Source of the DNA: Streptomyces sp. RPA4-2
GTDB taxonomy: Bacteria; Actinomycetota; Actinomycetes; Streptomycetales; Streptomycetaceae
NCBI RefSeq assembly: GCF_012273515.2
Contig: NZ_CP050975.2
Span: 7,874,001-7,938,000, forward strand
DNA: 64,000 nucleotides
Direction of reading: 5' to 3'
Part shown: piece after piece, positions 24,792 through 33,569 of the stretch
How positions within the stretch are numbered: position 1 is the stretch's first letter
Layout of the letters: every line of letters begins with the position of its first letter
Notes under the pieces: model-generated
Databases searched by the model: none
The model's input: the letters and a program-made list of their open reading frames with translations, nothing else
What the model was told of the DNA's origin: nothing
Made by a program: the position numbers and the translations under genes

Positions 24792-26075
24792 ATGACCCAC
24801 TCACAGACCAGCCGCCGGCGCTTCCTCGCCGGAGCCGGCGCGGCCGGAACCGCCGCGTTGCTCAGCGGTTGCGTGACCTCCACCTCGTCCTCGTCCAAGA
24901 CCTCGTCCAAGGGTCCAGTCTCCCTGCAGTCCAACCTCTCCGCACCGCAGGCCAAGGCCGCGATGCAGGACCTGGTCGCCGCCTACAAGAAGAAGGGCGG
25001 CGTCGACCTCAACACCGTCGCCGCCGAGACGTTCCGGACCCAGCTGCCGACGTACCTCACCTCCGCCAACCCGCCGGACGTCTACACCTGGTACCCCGGC
25101 TCGGTCGCGGACGCCTACGCCCGCAAGAACCTCCTGCTCGGTCTCGACGAGGTGTGGACCTCGCCCGACCTGCAGCGCTACTCCAAGGCCCTGCACACGC
25201 TGTGCACCTCCAGCAGCGGCAAGAAGGTCTTCGTGCCGACCACCTACTACTGGTGGGGCATGTTCTACCGCAAGTCCAACTTCGCGAAGTGGGGCGTGAG
25301 TCCGCCCACCGACTGGGACGGCTTCCTCGACCTGTGCGACAAGCTCAAGTCCAAGGGCGTCGCCCCGATCGGCCTCGGCGCGGGCGGCAACACCGCCTGG
25401 GTCGCCTCCGCCTGGTTCGACTACCTCGACATCCGTATCAACGGTGCCCAGTACCACCGCGAACTCCTGGCGGGCAAGCACCGCTTCGACGACCCCGAGG
25501 TCCACAAGGTCTTCGACCGCTGGAAGGAGGTCCTCCCGTACTTCGACCCCAGCGGCACCGCCGTCGCCTTCCAGGACGCCACCACCGCACTGCTCAACGG
25601 CCGTTCGGGAATGATGCTGATCGGCACGTTCTTCGCCGACGCGGCACCGAAGGACGCGCTGGACGACATCGACTTCTTCCGCTTCCCCGTCATCGACCCC
25701 AAGGTCCCGCTCGCCGAAGAGGCGCCCACCGACGGGTACTTCGCCAGCGCCCGCTCCGGCCACCGCGACCAGGTCTTCGACCTGCTGCGCTTCCTGGCCG
25801 GCGCCGAGGCCCAGGAGATCTACCTCAAGGGCTCCTCCGGCACCGCGCTGCCGTGCCACCCCGACGCCAAGGACACCGGCACCCCGCTGGTGACCAAGGG
25901 CCGCAAGCACGTCGCCGAGGCCGCCGAGATCACCCAGTTCTTCAACCGCGACTCCAGCGACGCCCTCCAGCCCACCGCCGACACCGCCCTGACCAAGTTC
26001 ATCGCCAAGCCGAAGGAGATCAACAGCATCCTGACGGACTGGCAGCGCGACGCCCAGAAGATCTGGGGAGCGTGA
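24792..26075 (+). CDS. ABC transporter sugar-binding lipoprotein
   Basis: 427 aa, family 1 extracellular solute-binding protein. The N-terminus has a Tat motif (SRRRFLAGAG) and a lipobox (LLSGC), so it is a membrane-anchored lipoprotein. SANPPDVYTWYPGS and LLLGLDEVW are typical of oligosaccharide-binding members. Its place after GH27 and before GH36 points to alpha-galactosides such as melibiose or raffinose as ligands, which is inference. The ATG at 24792 has AGGAG six bases upstream. No ATPase gene is in the operon; a shared MsiK-type ATPase elsewhere is the usual streptomycete solution. Confidence 0.93.
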   Translation: MTHSQTSRRRFLAGAGAAGTAALLSGCVTSTSSSSKTSSKGPVSLQSNLSAPQAKAAMQDLVAAYKKKGGVDLNTVAAETFRTQLPTYLTSANPPDVYTWYPGSVADAYARKNLLLGLDEVWTSPDLQRYSKALHTLCTSSSGKKVFVPTTYYWWGMFYRKSNFAKWGVSPPTDWDGFLDLCDKLKSKGVAPIGLGAGGNTAWVASAWFDYLDIRINGAQYHRELLAGKHRFDDPEVHKVFDRWKEVLPYFDPSGTAVAFQDATTALLNGRSGMMLIGTFFADAAPKDALDDIDFFRFPVIDPKVPLAEEAPTDGYFASARSGHRDQVFDLLRFLAGAEAQEIYLKGSSGTALPCHPDAKDTGTPLVTKGRKHVAEAAEITQFFNRDSSDALQPTADTALTKFIAKPKEINSILTDWQRDAQKIWGA

Positions 26076-26076
26076 C

Positions 26077-27015
26077 GTGGCCGTCCTCACCACGGCCGCC
26101 CGCAAGACGACCCCGGTCCCGACGCCGCCCCGCGGCCGAAGGGCCGGGGGCCCGCGCCGCACCCCTCCGATGGTCCTCGCGTTCGTCCTCGTCCCGCTGC
26201 TCGCCGAGGCGGTCTGGGTCTTCTGGCCGGCCCTGCAGGGCTTCTACCTGGCGCTCACCAGCTGGGACGGGGTCTCCGCACCGCGATTCGTGGGCCTCGC
26301 CAACTTCCGGGAGATGCTGCACGACGACGTCTTCCGCACCGCGGCCCTCGACACCGTGCTGTGGCTGCTGCTCTTCGGCGGTCTGTCCGCGCTGCTCGGC
26401 CTCGGCACCGCCCTGCTGCTCCAGCAGGAGCGCCGCGGCGTGGGCTTCTACCGCGCCGCCCTGTTCCTGCCCGTGGTGTTCTCCCTGGTCGCCACCGCCC
26501 TCGTCTGGCAGGCGATCTACCAGCCCGACGGCGTCCTCAACCAGCTCCTCCAGGCCGTCGGTCTCGGCAGCCTGCGCCACGCCTGGCTCGCCGACCAGGA
26601 CACGGCCCTGTACGCCGTCATCGTGCCCGCCCTGTGGCGCCAGATCGGCTACGTCATGGTGCTCTACCTGGCCGGCCTCAAGGGCATCGACCCCGCCCTG
26701 TACGAAGCGGCCAAGGTCGACGGCGCCGGACGCTGGCAGGCCTTCCGCCATGTGACGCTCCCTCAGCTCCGCAGCGTCAACGCGGTCGTCCTGTCCGTCA
26801 TCGTCATCGACTCGCTGCGCTCCTTCGACGTGGTGTGGTCCCTCACCCGCGGCGGCCCGTACCACTCCTCGGAACTGCTGAGCACCTACATGTACTCCAC
26901 CGCCTTCCAGTCCCTGCGGCTCGGCTACGGCTCCGCCCTGGCCGTCGTCATCTTCGTGCTGGCCTTCGGAGTGATCGCCTCCTACCTCGTGCGCGCCTTC
27001 CGGGAGGCGGACTGA
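26077..27015 (+). CDS. ABC transporter sugar permease (MalF type)
   Basis: 312 aa. About six transmembrane segments are visible, from MVLAFVLVPLLAEAVWVFWPAL to VVIFVLAFGVIASYLV. The EAA loop reads LYEAAKVDGAGRWQAFRHVTLPQLR, which contacts the ATPase. The GTG at 26077 lies one base after the binding-protein stop, and its end overlaps the next permease start. With the partner permease it forms the membrane channel of the importer. Confidence 0.94.
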   Translation: MAVLTTAARKTTPVPTPPRGRRAGGPRRTPPMVLAFVLVPLLAEAVWVFWPALQGFYLALTSWDGVSAPRFVGLANFREMLHDDVFRTAALDTVLWLLLFGGLSALLGLGTALLLQQERRGVGFYRAALFLPVVFSLVATALVWQAIYQPDGVLNQLLQAVGLGSLRHAWLADQDTALYAVIVPALWRQIGYVMVLYLAGLKGIDPALYEAAKVDGAGRWQAFRHVTLPQLRSVNAVVLSVIVIDSLRSFDVVWSLTRGGPYHSSELLSTYMYSTAFQSLRLGYGSALAVVIFVLAFGVIASYLVRAFREAD

Positions 27016-27872
27016 TGACGACCTCGCACACCTCCGACGCCGCCCTGCGCCGACGCCGCCTGTCCACCGCCGGATTCCACGCCGGCGCCGGGGCCCTGTC
27101 CCTGCTGTGGCTGCTGCCGATCGCCCTGGTCCTGGTCACCAGTCTGCGGTCCTTCGACGACATCGCCGCGCACGGGCTGGGCAGTTGGCCCCAGTCCTTC
27201 ACCCTCGGCAACTTCCGGCAGGCCTGGGTCGACGGCGGCCAGCAGCGTGCCCTCATCAACAGCCTGCTCGTGACGGTCCCCTGTGTCCTGGTGACCCTCG
27301 CGCTGGCCGCGATGGCCGCGTTCGGACTCAGCCGCTACGAGATGCCCTTCCGCCGCTCGCTGCTCCTGCTCATGCTCGGCGGCAACCTGCTGCCCCCGCA
27401 GATCCTGCTGATCCCGGTCTCCAAACTCAGCGAACTCATGGGCCTGTACGACACCCTGCCCGCGCTGATCGGCGTGCAGATCGGCTTCGGCGTCGGCTTC
27501 TACGTCTTCGTGCTGCACGGCTTCATGCGGTCCATCCCCGCCGAGATCCAGCAGGCGGCGGTCGTCGACGGCGCAAGCCCCTGGCAGATCTTCTGGCGGA
27601 TCATCCTCCCCCTCACCCGCCCCGCCCTCGCCGCGCTCAGTGCCCTGTCCTTCACCTGGATCTTCAACGACCTGCTGTGGGCGATCACCGTCCTGCGCAC
27701 CGACACCCGGATGCCCATCACCGCGGCCCTCATCGGACTCCAGGGGCAGTACGTGTCCATGTGGAACGTGATCGCTGCCGGCTCCGTCATCGCCGCCGCA
27801 CCGACGGTGGCCGTCTTCCTCCGTTTCCAGCGCCACTTCGTGGCCGGACTCAACCTCGGAGCAGTGAAGTGA
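27015..27872 (+). CDS. ABC transporter sugar permease (MalG type)
   Basis: 285 aa with six predicted membrane segments. The EAA motif is IQQAAVVDGASPWQIFWRIILPLTRPA. The ATG at 27015 shares a base with the stop of the first permease (translational coupling), and the 3' end overlaps the GH36 start by four bases. Confidence 0.94.
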   Translation: MTTSHTSDAALRRRRLSTAGFHAGAGALSLLWLLPIALVLVTSLRSFDDIAAHGLGSWPQSFTLGNFRQAWVDGGQQRALINSLLVTVPCVLVTLALAAMAAFGLSRYEMPFRRSLLLLMLGGNLLPPQILLIPVSKLSELMGLYDTLPALIGVQIGFGVGFYVFVLHGFMRSIPAEIQQAAVVDGASPWQIFWRIILPLTRPALAALSALSFTWIFNDLLWAITVLRTDTRMPITAALIGLQGQYVSMWNVIAAGSVIAAAPTVAVFLRFQRHFVAGLNLGAVK

Positions 27873-29974
27873 CGCCGTACGAGCGCTGGACCCTGCGCAC
27901 CGAGAACACCAGTTACACCGTGCGGCTGTCGCCCGACGGACCCTGGGCCGAACTGGACGCCTGGGGCCCGCACGGGGCCGAGGACGGGCCCTCGGCCCTC
28001 GACTGGTCGCACCGCACCCACTTCATCACCCCGGCCGACGCCGCCCCCGCCGAGTACCTGCCGTACGGACAAAGGCCCTTCACCGGTGCCGACCTGATCG
28101 CCGGCCGCCCCGGACGGGAACGCGGCGTCTGGTGGGAGTTCACCGGAGCGGAGGAGGACACCGGCACCCTCCGGCTGACCTTCACCGACGATCTCCTCGG
28201 CCTGCGCACCACGCTGTGCTACGCCGTCGTGCCGGGCACCGACGTCCTGCACCGCTGGACCGAACTCACCTGCACCGGCGCGGAGGAGCTGCGCCTTGAG
28301 CGCTTCGACTCCGGCGCCGTCAACGTGCCGGTGACCTCCGGCGCCCGGCTCACCTACCTCACCGGACAGTGGTCGCAGGAGTTCCAGCACACCGAACTCG
28401 CCCTCACCCGGGGCACCTTCACCATGGGCAGCACCCAGGGCACCCCCGGGCACGCCTACGCGCCCTGGCTCGCCGTCCAGGACCTCGCCACGGACGACGC
28501 GCCGGCCTACGGCCTCGCCCTGGAGTGGGCCGGCAACTGGCACATCACCGCGGAGGCCGAACCCGGCGGCGCCGTCCGGGTCCGCGCCGGACGCGTGCCG
28601 CACGAGGGCGCCGTACTCCTCGCCCCCGGCGCGACCCTCACCACGCCTCGCCTCGCCTGCGCGTTCAGCGCGGACGGACTCGACGGCCTCTCCCGCGTCT
28701 GGCACCGCTACGAGCGCCACCTCGGCGGAGAGCGGCTGCACCGCCCCCGCAAGGTCCTCTACAACTCGTGGGAGGCGACCGGCTTCGACGTCGAGGCGGC
28801 CGGACAGCTCGAACTCGCCAAGTCCGCGGCCGACATGGGCGTGGAACTGTTCGTCGTGGACGACGGCTGGTTCACCGGCCGCGCGGACGACACGGCCGGC
28901 CTCGGCGACTGGTATCCCGATCCCACCGCCTTCCCGGGAGGCTTCGACCGGTTCGTCGAGGACGTCCGCGCGCTCGGCATGGACTTCGGCCTGTGGATCG
29001 AACCCGAGGCCGTCAGCCCCGGCAGCCGGCTGCTGGCCGAACACCCCGACTGGGCCTACCGGATCGACGGCCGTCCCGCCCGCCTGGTCCGCAACCAACT
29101 GCTCCTGGACCTCGGCCGCGCGGACGTGCAGGACTTCGTCGTCGCCACCCTGGACCGACTGCTCGGCGAGCACCGGATCGACTACCTCAAGTGGGACATG
29201 AACCGGCCGCCCACCGAACGCGGCCGGCCCGGCGCCACCCCCGCGGAACGCCTCGACCTGGACGCCGCCCACGTCCACGGATACCTGCGTGTCCTCGACC
29301 ACCTGCGCACCGCCCACCCCCATGTGACCGTCGAGGGCTGCGCGGGCGGCGGAGGCCGGATCGACCACACGACCCTCGCCCGCACCGACGTCGTCTGGCC
29401 CAGCGACAACACCGCGCCCCTGGACCGGCTCGCCATCCAGTACGGCTTCCTGCACGCCCACGCCCCGCACGTGATGAGCTCCTGGGTCACCGACGCCCCC
29501 GGAGTCTTCGACCCCCGCCCGCGCAGCCTCGCCTTCCGCTTCGTCACCGCGATGTGCGGCGTCCTCGGCATCGGCGCCGACCTGCGCACCTGGTCCCCGC
29601 GGCAACGTGCCGAGGCCGCCGGGTGGATCGCCCGCTACAAGGAGGTACGCGACGTGATCCACCACGGCGAGACCCACCTTCTCGGCAGCCCGGACGACGC
29701 CACCTGCGGAGTCCAGTACGACGGCCCGGACGGCCGGACCGTCGTCGCCGCCCTGAACACCGGCCGTCTGGACGGCGCCCCCCTGGTGCCCGGCCGTCCC
29801 GCCCGGCTGCGCCCGCGCGGCCTCGATCCGGACGCCCGCTACCGCGACGAGGCCTCCGGCGCCACCTACGGCGGCGCCCACCTCCTGCACTACGGGCTGC
29901 CGTTCGCCTGGACCGCCGATCACGACGCCGAACTGGTCGTGCTGACCCGCCATCCGGGCCGGCGACCGGCGTAG
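27869..29974 (+). CDS. Cytoplasmic GH36 alpha-galactosidase
   Basis: 701 aa without a signal peptide, the usual length of bacterial GH36. After an N-terminal beta-supersandwich comes the barrel with LFVVDDGWFTGR, DFGLWIEPEAVSPGS, nucleophile D443 in YLKWDMNRP, and GCAGGGGRID. Acid/base D513 lies in WPSDNTAP. It would hydrolyse imported alpha-galactosides to free galactose. The GTG at 27869 overlaps the permease stop (GTGA), and the product feeds the galactose oxidation enzymes that follow. Confidence 0.95.
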   Translation: MTPYERWTLRTENTSYTVRLSPDGPWAELDAWGPHGAEDGPSALDWSHRTHFITPADAAPAEYLPYGQRPFTGADLIAGRPGRERGVWWEFTGAEEDTGTLRLTFTDDLLGLRTTLCYAVVPGTDVLHRWTELTCTGAEELRLERFDSGAVNVPVTSGARLTYLTGQWSQEFQHTELALTRGTFTMGSTQGTPGHAYAPWLAVQDLATDDAPAYGLALEWAGNWHITAEAEPGGAVRVRAGRVPHEGAVLLAPGATLTTPRLACAFSADGLDGLSRVWHRYERHLGGERLHRPRKVLYNSWEATGFDVEAAGQLELAKSAADMGVELFVVDDGWFTGRADDTAGLGDWYPDPTAFPGGFDRFVEDVRALGMDFGLWIEPEAVSPGSRLLAEHPDWAYRIDGRPARLVRNQLLLDLGRADVQDFVVATLDRLLGEHRIDYLKWDMNRPPTERGRPGATPAERLDLDAAHVHGYLRVLDHLRTAHPHVTVEGCAGGGGRIDHTTLARTDVVWPSDNTAPLDRLAIQYGFLHAHAPHVMSSWVTDAPGVFDPRPRSLAFRFVTAMCGVLGIGADLRTWSPRQRAEAAGWIARYKEVRDVIHHGETHLLGSPDDATCGVQYDGPDGRTVVAALNTGRLDGAPLVPGRPARLRPRGLDPDARYRDEASGATYGGAHLLHYGLPFAWTADHDAELVVLTRHPGRRPA

Positions 29975-29995
29975 GTTCGACCCACCCCGCCCCAT

Positions 29996-30014
29996 GGGCA
30001 CGTACTCCGTGCCC
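29996..30014 (+). terminator. Hairpin between GH36 and the galactose oxidation genes
   Basis: GGGCACG and CGTGCCC form a perfect 7-bp stem with a 5-base loop in the 64-bp gap. It may attenuate or process the transcript, or serve as a binding site for the downstream GntR protein. Confidence 0.4.
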
Positions 30015-30038
30015 GACCCGAAGGAGCCGTAACCCACG

Positions 30039-30812
30039 ATGGACCAGCCCGTACGAGGCGGCGGTGCCCGTTTCACCGGCCGCACGGCCGTGGTCACCGG
30101 GGCCGCCTCCGGCATCGGAGCCGCCACCGCCGCACGCCTCGCCCAGGAGGGAGCCGCCGTCGTCCTCGTCGACATCGACGAGGACCGGGGCCGTGGCGAG
30201 GCGGAACGGATCACCGAGGACGGCGGCCGGGCCCGCTTCGTCACCGCGGACGTCGCCGCCGAGGACGACTGGCACCGCGTCATCACCGCCGCCCACTCCT
30301 TCGGACCGGTCGACGTCCTGGTCAGCAACGCCTACACCGTCGACGTCCACCCCGCCCATGAACTCACCCTCGCCTCCTGGCGGCGCCAGCTCGACGTCAA
30401 CCTCACCGCGGGCTTCCTCGGGGTCCGCGCCGTCCTTCCCGACCTGCGCGACCGGGGCGGCGCGATCGTCCTCACCTCGTCCGTCCACGCCCACAAGGGC
30501 ATCCCCGGACATCCCGCCTACGCCGCGTCCAAGGGCGCCCTGCTGTCCCTGTGCGGCCAGCTCGCCGTGGAGTACGGGCCCGAGGTCCGCGTCAACGCCG
30601 TCCTGCCGGGACCGATCCTCACGGCCGCCTGGGACCGCGTACCGCCCGAGGACCGGGAACGCAGCGTCGCCGAGACGGCGGCCCGCCGCTTCGGCACCCC
30701 CGCGGAAGTGGCCGCGGCCATCGCGTTCCTCGGCTCCGACGAGGCCTCCTACATCACCGGGTCGCACCTGCTCGTCGACGGCGGCTGGAGCGTCCTGAAG
30801 GCCTCCGCATGA
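30039..30812 (+). CDS. SDR oxidoreductase, probable galactose dehydrogenase
   Basis: 257 aa classical short-chain dehydrogenase. It has the TGAASGIG nucleotide loop, an N-A-Y variant (SNAYTVD) of the usual NNAG, the catalytic Ser (LTSSVHAHKG), YAASK as the Tyr-Lys pair, and GSHLLVDGG at the end. VDIDE after strand 2 suggests preference for NAD+. Given the lactonase, dehydratase, kinase and aldolase that follow, it most likely oxidises D-galactose to galactonolactone. That assignment rests on context, since SDR substrate cannot be read from motifs. Confidence 0.85.
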   Translation: MDQPVRGGGARFTGRTAVVTGAASGIGAATAARLAQEGAAVVLVDIDEDRGRGEAERITEDGGRARFVTADVAAEDDWHRVITAAHSFGPVDVLVSNAYTVDVHPAHELTLASWRRQLDVNLTAGFLGVRAVLPDLRDRGGAIVLTSSVHAHKGIPGHPAYAASKGALLSLCGQLAVEYGPEVRVNAVLPGPILTAAWDRVPPEDRERSVAETAARRFGTPAEVAAAIAFLGSDEASYITGSHLLVDGGWSVLKASA

Positions 30813-30843
30813 CCGAGCCCCGACCACTGAAAGGCTGTACTAC

Positions 30844-31581
30844 ATGACGCCCTACGCCCGCCGCGGCGTGCACGGTCAGACCGTGGAGTTCCTCGCACGC
30901 CGCATCCTCGGCGGCGAGATCCCCGAGGGGGCCACGCTCGACCTCGTGGCGTTGCAGCGCGAGCTGGACGTCAGCCTCACCGCCCTGCGCGAGTCCCTCA
31001 AGGTCCTCGCCGCCAAGGGCATGGTCGACGCCCGGCAGAAACGCGGCACGTTCGTGCGCTCCCGCTCCGACTGGAACCTGCTCGACGCCGACGTGCTGCG
31101 CTGGCAGATCCAGGGCGCCGGTTCCGCCGAGGCCGACCTCGACCTGCTGCGCAACCTCGCCGAAGTACGCGCCATCGTCGAACCGGCCGCGGTCCGGCTG
31201 GCCGCCGAGCGCCGCAGCGACGCCGACCTCGCGGCCCTGGAGGACGCCCTGACGGCGATGGGGGAGGACGGCACCGGTGCCGCCCACGCCGTCGAGTCCG
31301 ACCTCGCCTTCCACCGCGCCCTGCTCGCCGCGACCCACAACGAACTCCTGGAACGCATGGAGGTGGTGATCGAGTCGGGACTCGCCCACCGCGACCGCAT
31401 CGTGCACAGCGCCCCGCACAGCGAGGACCCCGTACCCGCCCACCGCGCCGTCCTGGACGCCGTACGCGACCGGGACCCGCGGGCCGCCGAGGCGGCCATG
31501 CGCGCCCTGCTCGACCAGGCCGGACGCGACCTGGACCGGATCGGCGGACCCGACGACCCGAAAGGCACCGGTGGCCGGTGA
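30844..31581 (+). CDS. GntR-family regulator, FadR/FCD subfamily
   Basis: 245 aa. The winged helix has an altered core (LDLVALQRELDVSLTALRESLKVLAAKGMVDARQKRGTFV). The FCD domain follows with LAEVRAIVEPAAVRLAAERR, SDLAFHRALLAATHN and the metal-coordinating His near HRAVLDAV. It belongs to the DgoR-like type that senses sugar acids such as galactonate. It lies inside the galactose operon and overlaps the dehydratase gene by four bases, so it likely controls the operon in response to a pathway intermediate. Confidence 0.92.
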   Translation: MTPYARRGVHGQTVEFLARRILGGEIPEGATLDLVALQRELDVSLTALRESLKVLAAKGMVDARQKRGTFVRSRSDWNLLDADVLRWQIQGAGSAEADLDLLRNLAEVRAIVEPAAVRLAAERRSDADLAALEDALTAMGEDGTGAAHAVESDLAFHRALLAATHNELLERMEVVIESGLAHRDRIVHSAPHSEDPVPAHRAVLDAVRDRDPRAAEAAMRALLDQAGRDLDRIGGPDDPKGTGGR

Positions 31582-32723
31582 AGATCACACGCGTCGAAAC
31601 CTTTCTTGTACCGCCGCGCTGGCTGTTCTGCCGCGTGGAGACCGACGAGGGCGTGACCGGCTGGGGTGAACCCGTCGTCGAGGGCCGCGCCGAACTGGTG
31701 CGGACCGCCGTCGAGGTCCTCTCCGAATACCTCCTGGGCCAGGACCCGCTCCGTATCCAGGACCACTGGCAGGTCCTCACCAAGGGCGGCTTCTACCGGG
31801 GCGGCCCGGTCCTGTCCAGCGCCGTCGCCGGACTCGACCAGGCGCTGTGGGACATCGCGGGCAAGACCTACGGCGCCCCCGTGCACGCCCTGCTCGGCGG
31901 CCCCGTGCGCGACCGGGTCCGGGTCTACGCCTGGGTCGGCGGTGACGAACCCGCCGAACTCACCGAGCAGATCAGCGCGCAGGTGGAGGCCGGATTCACC
32001 GCCGTGAAGATGAACGGTGCCGGACGCGTCGGGCCGGCCGCCACGATGGCCGAGACCGCGGCGGTCGTCGCCCGCGTGGCGGCGGCCCGCGACATCCTCG
32101 GACCCGACCGGGACGTCGCCGTCGACTTCCACGGCCGTTTCAGCGCCGCCAACGCCCGCCGCGTCCTGAACGAACTCGCCCCCCTGCACCCGCTGTTCGT
32201 CGAGGAACCGGTCCTCCCCGAGCAGAACCACCTGCTGGCCGGACTCGTCGGCGCGAGCCCGGTGCCGCTGGCCACCGGCGAACGCCTCTACTCCCGCGCC
32301 GAGTTCCTCGCCCCGCTCACCGCCGGCATCGCCGTCGCCCAGCCCGACCTCTCCCACGCCGGGGGCATCTCCGAGGTCCACCGCATCGCCTCCCTCGCCG
32401 AGACCTACGGCGCCCACCTCGCCCCGCACTGCCCCCTCGGCCCGATCGCCCTCGCCGCCAGCCTCCAAGTCGCCTTCGCCACACCCAACTTCCTCATCCA
32501 GGAACAGAGCAGGGGCATCCACTACAACAAGGACGCCGACCTGCTCTCGTACGTCGTCGACCCCGAGCCCTTCCGTTTCGTCGACGGGCACGCGCCACGC
32601 GGTACCGCGCCGGGCCTCGGCGTCACCGTCGACGAGGCCGCCGTCCGCGCCGCCGACCGCGCGGGCCACGCCTGGCGCAACCCCGTGTGGCGGCACCCCG
32701 ACGGTTCCTTCGCGGAGTGGTGA
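31578..32723 (+). CDS. dgoD: D-galactonate dehydratase (enolase superfamily)
   Basis: 381 aa member of the mandelate racemase/enolase superfamily. It starts with ITRVETFLVPPRWLFCRVET, and shows FTAVKMNG, DFHGRF, FVEEPVLPEQN and LATGERLYSR, giving metal ligands Asp/Glu/Glu. The catalytic His lies in APHCPLGPIALAAS, a hallmark of DgoD enzymes. It dehydrates D-galactonate to 2-keto-3-deoxygalactonate. The GTG at 31578 overlaps the regulator stop, and the ORF ends in a GTGA overlap with the next gene. Confidence 0.92.
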   Translation: MKITRVETFLVPPRWLFCRVETDEGVTGWGEPVVEGRAELVRTAVEVLSEYLLGQDPLRIQDHWQVLTKGGFYRGGPVLSSAVAGLDQALWDIAGKTYGAPVHALLGGPVRDRVRVYAWVGGDEPAELTEQISAQVEAGFTAVKMNGAGRVGPAATMAETAAVVARVAAARDILGPDRDVAVDFHGRFSAANARRVLNELAPLHPLFVEEPVLPEQNHLLAGLVGASPVPLATGERLYSRAEFLAPLTAGIAVAQPDLSHAGGISEVHRIASLAETYGAHLAPHCPLGPIALAASLQVAFATPNFLIQEQSRGIHYNKDADLLSYVVDPEPFRFVDGHAPRGTAPGLGVTVDEAAVRAADRAGHAWRNPVWRHPDGSFAEW

Positions 32724-32725
32724 GC

Positions 32726-33538
32726 ATGCCGCTGGACATCGTCACCGACCCTCCGCACGGCGGCCGGTGGACCTCACTCGCGGCACCCGGCCGCGAGTGG
32801 CTCTGGCATCGCCCCGACCCCGGGCGCCAACAGGCCGTTCCCGGCTCGGCGTTCGTGGACGCGGGCGGCCTGGAGGAGTGCGTGCCCACCGTTCGCGGCA
32901 CCCCGGACCACGGGGACGTCTGGTCCCGGCCCTGGACCCGGGACGGCGCCGCCGAGTCCGTACGCTGCGCGGACTTCACCCTCCGCCGTACGTTCCGTGC
33001 CACGGCCGGGGGAGCCGAGGCCGACTACGTCCTCACCGCCGAGCCGGGCTACCGCTTCGTCTGGGCCGCGCACGCCCTCCTCGACCTGTCGGCCGCGGCC
33101 ACCCTGCACCTGCCCCACGGGGCGCCCACCCGGTTGTTCCCGGAGGCCGCCGCGCTCGTCGACGGCCCCTGGCCGGACGGCGCCCCCTGGATCACCGGCG
33201 CCTGGCCGGCCCCGCACGGAGTGCCGCTGGACCGGCTCGGCCCCGACGACGGCACCGCCGTGGGAGCCGTCGTCGACGCCCGGCAGGTCTGCGTCCACGA
33301 CGGGCCCGACCGTCTCCACCTGGCCCTGACCGCCGAGGAACAGCCGGTGTCGGTCGCCCTGTGGCGCAACCTCGGCGGCTTCCCCCGGCACGCCCCCTAC
33401 CGCAGCACCGGCGTCGAACCCATGCTCGGCCGGGTCTTCGACCTCGCCGAGGCGGGACCCGACGACGCCGCCCGCGTCCCCGCCTCCGGCGAGGTGCGCT
33501 GGCGCCTCACCCTCAGCACCGCCTGCGCCTGCCCCTGA
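32726..33538 (+). CDS. Aldose 1-epimerase-like (mutarotase-fold) protein
   Basis: 270 aa. The fold looks like a galactose mutarotase: GGRWTSLAAPGREWLWHR at the start, the GGLEECVPTV segment, LTAEPGYRFVWAAHALLDL, and WRNLGGFP..APYRSTGVEPMLGR near the end. The usual catalytic His/Glu set of true aldose epimerases is only partly recognisable, so it could be a distant mutarotase or a sugar-sensing relative. It may interconvert galactose anomers for the dehydrogenase. The ATG at 32726 is chosen; a GTG at 32720 would overlap the DgoD stop. Confidence 0.75.
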   Translation: MPLDIVTDPPHGGRWTSLAAPGREWLWHRPDPGRQQAVPGSAFVDAGGLEECVPTVRGTPDHGDVWSRPWTRDGAAESVRCADFTLRRTFRATAGGAEADYVLTAEPGYRFVWAAHALLDLSAAATLHLPHGAPTRLFPEAAALVDGPWPDGAPWITGAWPAPHGVPLDRLGPDDGTAVGAVVDARQVCVHDGPDRLHLALTAEEQPVSVALWRNLGGFPRHAPYRSTGVEPMLGRVFDLAEAGPDDAARVPASGEVRWRLTLSTACACP

Positions 33539-33569
33539 ACACCGCAGTCGAGACAAGGAGTTCCCTACC

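Noticed and set aside
27500..30328. A 942-codon open frame on the minus strand opposite the GH36 alpha-galactosidase.
   Set aside because: It is a shadow of GC-rich codon bias. The plus strand has the catalytic motifs and operon overlaps, while the minus frame shows only Gly/Val/Ala-rich low-complexity sequence.
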